Source: Paragonimus skrjabini miyazakii
Lineage: Eukaryota > Platyhelminthes > Trematoda > Plagiorchiida > Troglotrematidae
NCBI GenBank assembly: GCA_014338405.1
Contig: JTDE01000193.1
Location: forward strand, 53,994 to 117,993
DNA: 64,000 bases
Reading direction: 5' to 3'
Shown here: piece after piece, positions 57,931-64,000 of the stretch
How positions within the stretch are numbered: position 1 is the first letter of the stretch
Layout: every line of letters starts with the position of its first letter
Program-made: the position numbers and the translations under genes
Notes under the pieces: generated by a model
The model's input: the letters and a program-made list of their open reading frames with translations, nothing else
Database searches by the model: none
Told to the model about the DNA's origin: nothing

Positions 57931-60451
57931 TAAATCACCCGCTTTCCTGTTCTGAATGCTGGACAGTGGTTGCCTTCTATCTTTTCTTCCCCTCAGCTTC
58001 GTTGATGCATTGTACCGTGAATGCTTTGTTTCTTTTTAGACCGAACTCTGAATCTGTTTACACTTATCCTATCTATAGTCTAGTAATATACACTCATATA
58101 TCGAATTATATCTTGCCTTACATTTTCAATATCCTTCTTCTCAACCTAGGTCTTACCATTCGAATCTCTCCACTGTTTATCCCATTCCCGTAATGACCTT
58201 GGTTGGCGGTATCCGAAATGGATTAGCCTGTCACAGTGACCGAAGCCAAAGGACGCCTACGCTTTAAACCATTACCCCAAGTGACTTGCGCTGCACCACT
58301 TGTGGTTCCACTCACACGCCACGTATCCGGTGTAAACCAGAAGGAATAAGACCAGTAGATGTGTGAGTGAGGCCTTTGTGTCCAGCCGGCCAATACTGGT
58401 TAGCCAACTGAATGGCTAGCAGGAAAGGAAAACCCTTATCACTCAGAAAATAAACAGTGAGACTGCAATTACAAGGTCTATACTAGGAAGAAAGATGTGT
58501 GAAATGTAATACAAGAAGCATTTCAGTATACGAGTGTATGTTAATGCATTCTAGAGAAGAAAAAGTTGAAAAACAAAACTCAAAGTTGAAGTACGAAAAG
58601 ATCAGACAGACGATTCATCATTCAATACACCAACAAAACCCAAGAAAAGAATAGGTAGAAGATCACTGTAATGACCTACCACCTAAATACCAAGCAGTGG
58701 CCTGCTGGATACAAAAGCCGCCACTAACACGCTTCCTGGTCTCATGCCACCGGATTTACATTGACTACGTGGTGTGTGAGTGGATGCAGCTTCGGTCACA
58801 ATGATGGGCTAGTCCGATACGGAGGCCGTCGACCATATGTGCTTTCGCATGTGTGAAACGGTTGTCGGACCGGCGACTGTTGGCGTACATGTGCAAATGC
58901 TGGCTGGCTGTGGAAATCGGTTAAAATCTGATGTTACGGATGAGAGGCTTAGCCAACGATTGCACAAAATCATCACGCTAGTTCATTTGACATAGAAGAG
59001 ATTTGCTAGACATGAGCTTTCGTGTGATAATATTGTACTATTACGCAAATCATTTGTGTCTGGCTTTTGACTTGTTCCCAATGGGTCGTTTAGACGTGCT
59101 ATGTAAGGTCTGTTCTGGCCGTAACTTAGCCGCCAGATTGGATCAATTTCGAGCTATATGTGATTATAAATTTACGGTCTCCGATATTTTAGACGCTTAT
59201 TGTTTCAATGAGAAAAATAAGCTAGCTAAAAAATAATGGCAGTCGAATAAACCGTTTCCGCACAATAAAACTTGAGCTTTAATTCTGTTGAATACCAGAC
59301 AGACAAGGTAACACGAGTGGATCATTTAAACTGCACTTGCAATCATTGCCTACCACTAGGTGAAAAACGATTGATTTTGTTATAACTTAGACTCGATTTC
59401 CGTTGAACAGTACCGCACACCACGCTGATGGATAATAGAAGGCTGATATTGGGAGTTCTGTGCTGCTTGAAGGATGGACAGAAGCAATTAAGCAGTACCT
59501 TCCTGATACGTGTTCCCGGCAAGCAGCCTTACCTATGGCATATTTCTGTATAGTGGCCACAGAAAACCAGTCAGTTCAAATCTACGCCGTTGACTAACAT
59601 TGGTCTTTAAGTATATTCTAATCAATGTCTAAATTTAAAAAAAATTGGATTCACAGTGCGTACTAACTCAAGCTTTTGCCAACGATTCATTGTTTGTAAC
59701 TACTCAACGTTATGCAAATTGTCGTTGAAAGAATATAAACTGATTTTGGTTTTCCATCTTGGTTTGCTCATGAACTAAAAGCAACAGTTCATTGTGATAG
59801 TTTTTGTTGTTGTAAATGAATAACATCTTGATGCAGCAGGTGGTCAGCAAGAACCCTGCACATATCAAACAGGTCTGCATCTGTTCAGACCAAGCAATAA
59901 ACAAGCTTGGCCGACACATTTGTCAAACATGGTAAATAACAACAAATATCCAGTCGCATTCTGATCCGATTTCACTAAGGGCCTAACTATTGTCTAGACC
60001 TCCTCACCAGCCGTATGGTGGCATGCAGGTGTTAAATTTAGTCCGAGTGAACAGATCAAACGAGTTTTCGGTTGTTATGGGCCGGATGTGGATTAACTGG
60101 TCAAGCGCTGGCCAAGCGTAAGTGAGAAACATTGCATTTTTTTGACAAAATCATGGAGTGGATCAATTCCCGCAAGCTTCTCTTTCTAAGAAGATAACTT
60201 CTTACATGTTTCAGACGATGATGGGACGAGTCAGACTTGTTGAACGTTTACAACCTCATTGCACTGATGAATATTGCACACAGCAACCTTTGACTCCAGT
60301 CTTGTGCGTATTTTGTTGCCACCAAATATATTTAGCTAACTACTGTTCTCTGGACTAATACCACTACTTAGTTTGCGCACCATCGCAATCGAAATGAACA
60401 CGTAAGATAACCCTTACGTCACTACTTTGTTACTGATTCCATGTTCTGCAG
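57931..60451 (+). other. Intron 7, last part: nothing certain
   Basis: 58190-58340 (CTTGGTTGGCGGTATCCG onward) may be 3' sequence of the LINE. Frames at 57966-58193, 59003-59236 and 60158-60358 have no known motif. The last overlaps the approach to the 60452 exon and is not supported as coding. Confidence 0.4.
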
Positions 60452-60562
60452 ATTCCACGCTACATCATCACACTGCACGAACTTTTGGCCCACACACCGC
60501 ATGATCACGTAGATCGGAAGAAATTGGAATACGCGAAGTCCAAGCTGGAGCAAATTTCTCAC
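60452..60562 (+). CDS. RASGRF: RasGRF-like exon: DH domain CR3 (IPRY helix)
   Basis: A 111-base exon, phase 0 at both ends. It reads IPRYIITLHELLAHTPHDHV, then DRKKLEYAKSKLEQISH. The Q-x-PRY-x-L-x-L-x-x-L-L-x-H-T-P stretch is the CR3 helix that forms much of the Rac-contact surface in DH domains. RasGRF proteins share LHELLAHTPHEHVER and YAKSKLEELS here. Acceptor TCTGCAG ends at 60451; donor GTGAGT starts at 60563. The next expected exon (end of DH, then PH2) was not found up to 64000. Confidence 0.96.
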
Positions 60563-63500
60563 GTGAGTTATATTTGGTTTTCAATATTCCGAGTCAGTCC
60601 ATTCAACTACGTCTATTTCCGCGAGTTTCTTGGATAGAAAGGCAAACCCATGAAGGCAGGATATGTTGGAACCAAGTTTTTACCTGTTAATTTGCTGACC
60701 AAACAACAAATTTACTTTAGCACATTCACCTAAGAAAGTTACCGGGAAGCGTAAACTGTAACCATCCATTAAATAAAAACAGCCTTCAGAATAGTTGAAC
60801 AGTACTTCGTTATGTAGCTTAAAGTAGTTTAACTACTGGAAGATAGTCATACAGTGCGGAATTAAGCTGTTTTGTCTACGCAGATGCACTAACTTTGTTA
60901 GAAATATTTTGTGAAAAATTTACGGTAGAAAAATACATAAACGAGTAAAACGATATTTCAGGGACAAATTTCAAATACGGATGATGTTTCTTTATGGTAT
61001 TTGAGTGTTAAAAATTGGTCTCATTATGTGTTGTGTGTTTTGAAACGATCCATATACCTGCATATCAGATTGAGAGTTGACCATTTTCTGGATTACCCGA
61101 TAAGTGTTTAAATTTGCTTTCTTTTATAGATATATGTCTGTGTACTTTGTATATAATTTTCACTATTGTTACCCGAAAATGGAACGCAGAGGTGGCTACA
61201 CTGGGAAGATACGCATTAAAAAATTGCTTGCTATTTATTGGTTATATGGGTAACATAGTGCAAGCGTTCTGCCAATCAGTATGCTGGAACAGAAATGTCC
61301 TATCAACGATCCGTTGAATTTACTGGTCTCCCGAATGAAACTTTGATCATATCTCCGTTTAATTGAATCATGTGTGTAGTCAACGTGATTGCCATTGTGT
61401 AGTTCTGAAGCTTCAAGTTGAACGTGTTTGTCAACAATCTCAGATATCGTCCGAATGGAAATTTAATCGTTGGATGTAGTGGATGGTGAGAGGTGTTCTC
61501 GTTCGGTAGGTCATAGGTACTACCTGGTCACAATGAATTTGCAGTGCCGAATATTAGATCGTGGTTCCACCGTCCGATGTTCTGACAACGCCGAAGATGC
61601 GGATGATTATATAAGTTCTTACTCGTAGAACTGTTTCGGTTAGAATACAACCGTACGCTATCCCATCATTTCAGCTGTAACAGCCTCTCAGCTCACAACA
61701 TTGGAGCACGGTTGAACACGGTACACTTGTCTGACGTAGTTGGATATTAAAATGCTTGCTTAGCTAAAATAGACATTATAAGTCAACGTTTTATACCAAG
61801 CAGTTAACTGATTTTGATGAGTGATAAATGATGACAGATTAATACAGTTTGGGTTATTGGCTATTGATTAATAATATTTGAAATGCCACAAATGGACATG
61901 GTTGACTCTAAAACTATCATAGTAATGTGGCTTAATGAGGATGAAAGGCACAGTTGGGCAACATCCCGTGATGGGAAACAACTCCCTTTATCTTACATAG
62001 TGGAATGCCCGAACGACCAGAGATTGCGAGAGTTGTTGAATAATCAGAATTGTGACCTGGTGGACACTTTGGACAGTTGTCGCTCTGTGTTACAATAGTA
62101 AAAAGATAGTCAATGCTAATTCCTTGATAGTATTCTAACATATATGAACTTTTGGTAGATGAGAAATGCTAGTTCTCCAAAAATAGTTTTGCATCAACAC
62201 GCCTAACGTAAAATGTACAAGTCCATAAGCCCTCGGACTAAGACCAATCGATCAACTGCTAGAAGAATGAAGTTCGGCGCTTTTCCGCGCATTCAATAGA
62301 CTGAATAATAATGTCTCCAGAAACGCAGCTATCTTGTATGTCTAAATTGCGGAACAAAAAATATTGATGCAGAATTGAACACTTAACACAAATGGCAGAA
62401 AATACAAAAAAATACAGTATTTTTATGATTGATTTAAGCGGCAACACAGATCAGTAGTTACATAACAGGATGAACAAAAAAATGTTGGATTAGATGCGTC
62501 AGAAACAAAGTTTCACTAACGATATCCCTCTGGCGCTTAGAAAATTTCAAGGAGAAACTGAAAAGCTGCGACGGTCTTTCCTAAGATTGTACAACGTGAC
62601 CTACAAAACCGTGGATAGGCAATGTGAGTAGTATGGAATGACTCGTAGTTAGATCTATTTTGCAAGCAAATTTTGAGCAGTAAACAAGGTTTACAATGTT
62701 CCCATAAAATATGACATGTAAAAATAGACGGAATGAGGAATGCGGTATGTTAAGAAAGCAAAGAGTAGAACTGTTGCCTCCTCCAAAACACAGCATGGTT
62801 GAAACAAATGGAACGATAGCTTACATTTCAGTGTCGATTAAAAGACTTCGTTTAATGTAAAACATACGACAGATCAATAAATGGTAAAATAAACAGTGTT
62901 GTGTTGAATTTACATGAAACTAGCACGCAATTTAAAAGAACATTAGATTGTGAAGAGCATTTTGTTAGTCGTGCGTTACACAAATCGTAAACACGTATTC
63001 ATCAACGCCAAAACAGAGGATTAACGTATATTTTGTGAAACTTCAACTGATGCTTTCAAAGTTACTCGTCCATGGTTTGTTTACGTTAGCATCGTTACTG
63101 ATACTGTATCCATGCGATACTGAGAGATGTGTGAAATAAATTCACAACTCACATTCCCGTCAGTCATTCAAAACTGTGACATATATAATGCAGATGACAA
63201 AAATGTAAAAGTGTAGCAATATGCGAACTAAAGAACAAACATGTACTGCTTGTTTGTATAATAAATTCATGACAGTTTCAATGTCACGTACGAAAACTCT
63301 GCAGACTGAGTGTTTTGCGGACAAAGGTAATCTATTGTGGTGCTGTGACTACTGTAGATTTTGAAGACACTCTGATGTTACGTGTGTTTTACTGGATCGC
63401 GTGACATTGTATTTTTGTACGCATTCATTTTGTGATCTCTATTTTGAAAGCTGTGTTACTAATCAGAGCGCATGAATTGAATTAATCTCAAAGAATTCTT

Positions 63501-63986
63501 ATGGTTCCTACAGTGTCGGTATGCATGAATACTAAGAATGTTTTATATTTATAAAATGTAAATAACGAGTATGAAAAAATTACGTAGTTAGCCCAGTCTG
63601 ATTCATAATTTACATAAAAAACAAATTGCGTAACAACACAAGTTATCATGAACAGTGTGTTCCAAACCAAAAGGATATCGTCCTTGAGCAGAACACTGAA
63701 TAAAAGAATTAGTTAGTAATCTTCTACTATCTGTGTTAGCACTGAAAACAAGGACGTAAACTGAAACCACGTGACAACAATAAATACTTCAAAATACAAA
63801 AGAAACTTAAAATAAAGTCTACAAAAATTCAAAGAAATAACATCGAAATACATGAATCTGATGCACCACAAGTAGGAAGTAGAATGGGTCGTGGTAACTA
63901 AGGGAAAATTATGAAAAAGTATAAAGAACACGGGAGGAATGATCAAACGAAACAACAATCAATCAGGTATCAAAGACAGAAACTTA
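60563..63986 (+). other. Start of intron 8: no further exon found
   Basis: I searched for the remaining DH helix and PH2 start and did not find them. 61883-62098 is open for 71 codons (MPQMDMVDSKTIIVMWLNED) with no known motif and no good acceptor. The rest is AT-rich. Confidence 0.5.
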
Positions 63987-64000
63987 ATTTCTGATGAGTA
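63987..64000. repeat. Possible left end of another hammerhead foldback element
   Basis: The window ends TTCTGATGAGTA, matching the outer left word of the repeat (ACTGATGAGTAGTCGGGG). Too short to be sure. Confidence 0.35.

Larger units (their letters stand above)
1939..60562 (+). other. RASGRF: RasGRF-like gene, partial span (8 internal exons)
   Basis: Span of one split gene whose exons are listed separately. The predicted peptide (about 389 residues in this window) follows the order of vertebrate RasGRF1/2: PH1, coiled coil, IQ motif, DH domain. RasGRF proteins are calcium/calmodulin-responsive exchange factors for Ras (CDC25 domain) and Rac (DH domain) at the plasma membrane. All junctions are GT/AG and phase-compatible (phases in order 0, 2, 0, 0, 2, 1, 0). 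Intron sizes are roughly 13.2, 8.6, 1.0, 7.4, 10.9, 1.0 and 15.3 kb, and the long ones are filled with retroelements. The start codon, the beginning of PH1, and everything after mid-DH (PH2, REM, CDC25) were not found and probably lie outside. RasGRF1 versus RasGRF2 cannot be decided and may not apply to an invertebrate. Confidence 0.93.

Noticed and set aside
61883..62098. 71-codon frame tested as the next RasGRF exon
   Set aside because: Sequence does not resemble the end of DH or PH2 and there is no convincing acceptor.
956..64000. CRISPR-like array from the recurring repeat
   Set aside because: Copies are dispersed, inverted and of variable length in an intron-rich animal genome; no regular spacing.

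Overview
The window is eukaryotic, animal-type nuclear DNA. It is intron-rich, has no operons, and has exons with GT/AG splice borders set in a sea of decayed retroelements. The mix suggests a flatworm (fluke or tapeworm): Penelope-like elements with GIY-YIG endonuclease, a Gypsy LTR element, RTE/CR1-type LINEs, and a short tRNA-like repeat carrying a hammerhead ribozyme, which resembles the schistosome Sm-alpha repeat. The organism is an inference from this mix, not read directly.

The only host gene I can support is one plus-strand gene running through almost the whole window, a RasGRF-type Ras/Rac exchange factor. Eight exons are visible: 1939-2133, 15373-15479, 24063-24210, 25247-25324, 32707-32960, 43834-43913, 44937-45130 and 60452-60562. 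All seven junctions keep the reading frame. In order they encode the end of the first PH domain, a coiled coil, an IQ motif and most of the DH (RhoGEF) domain. The 5' end (start codon, beginning of PH1) and the 3' part (rest of DH, second PH, REM, CDC25 domain) were not found here. About 1.2 kb of exon is spread over about 58.6 kb.

Introns hold the mobile DNA. 0.3-1.5 kb: two Penelope-like (PLE) endonuclease fragments in inverted orientation, with a hammerhead SINE inserted. 5.3-5.8, 16.0-17.1, 36.5-38.6, 42.7 and 45.5 kb: further copies of the hammerhead repeat, often as inverted (foldback) pairs; an assembly gap (17135-17369) starts inside one. 18.8-21 kb: decayed PLE, minus strand. 28.6-31 kb: Gypsy element with 5' LTR, gag, protease and RNase H, but with RT and integrase lost. 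33.8-35.5 kb: PLE remnant with a solo LTR inserted. 45.9-46.2 kb: another solo LTR. 50.5-51 kb: LINE fragment. 51.3-53.05 kb: the best-preserved PLE, minus strand, with a second PLE tail behind it. 55.6-57.9 kb: a long, decayed LINE (endonuclease plus RT).

The most interesting system is the hammerhead repeat. It combines a pol III A/B-box (tRNA-like) unit, a type I hammerhead ribozyme with intact core in several copies, and head-to-head inverted pairing of whole units. Three of the core-intact ribozymes are on the plus strand; two lie in introns of the RasGRF transcript and could in principle cut it.
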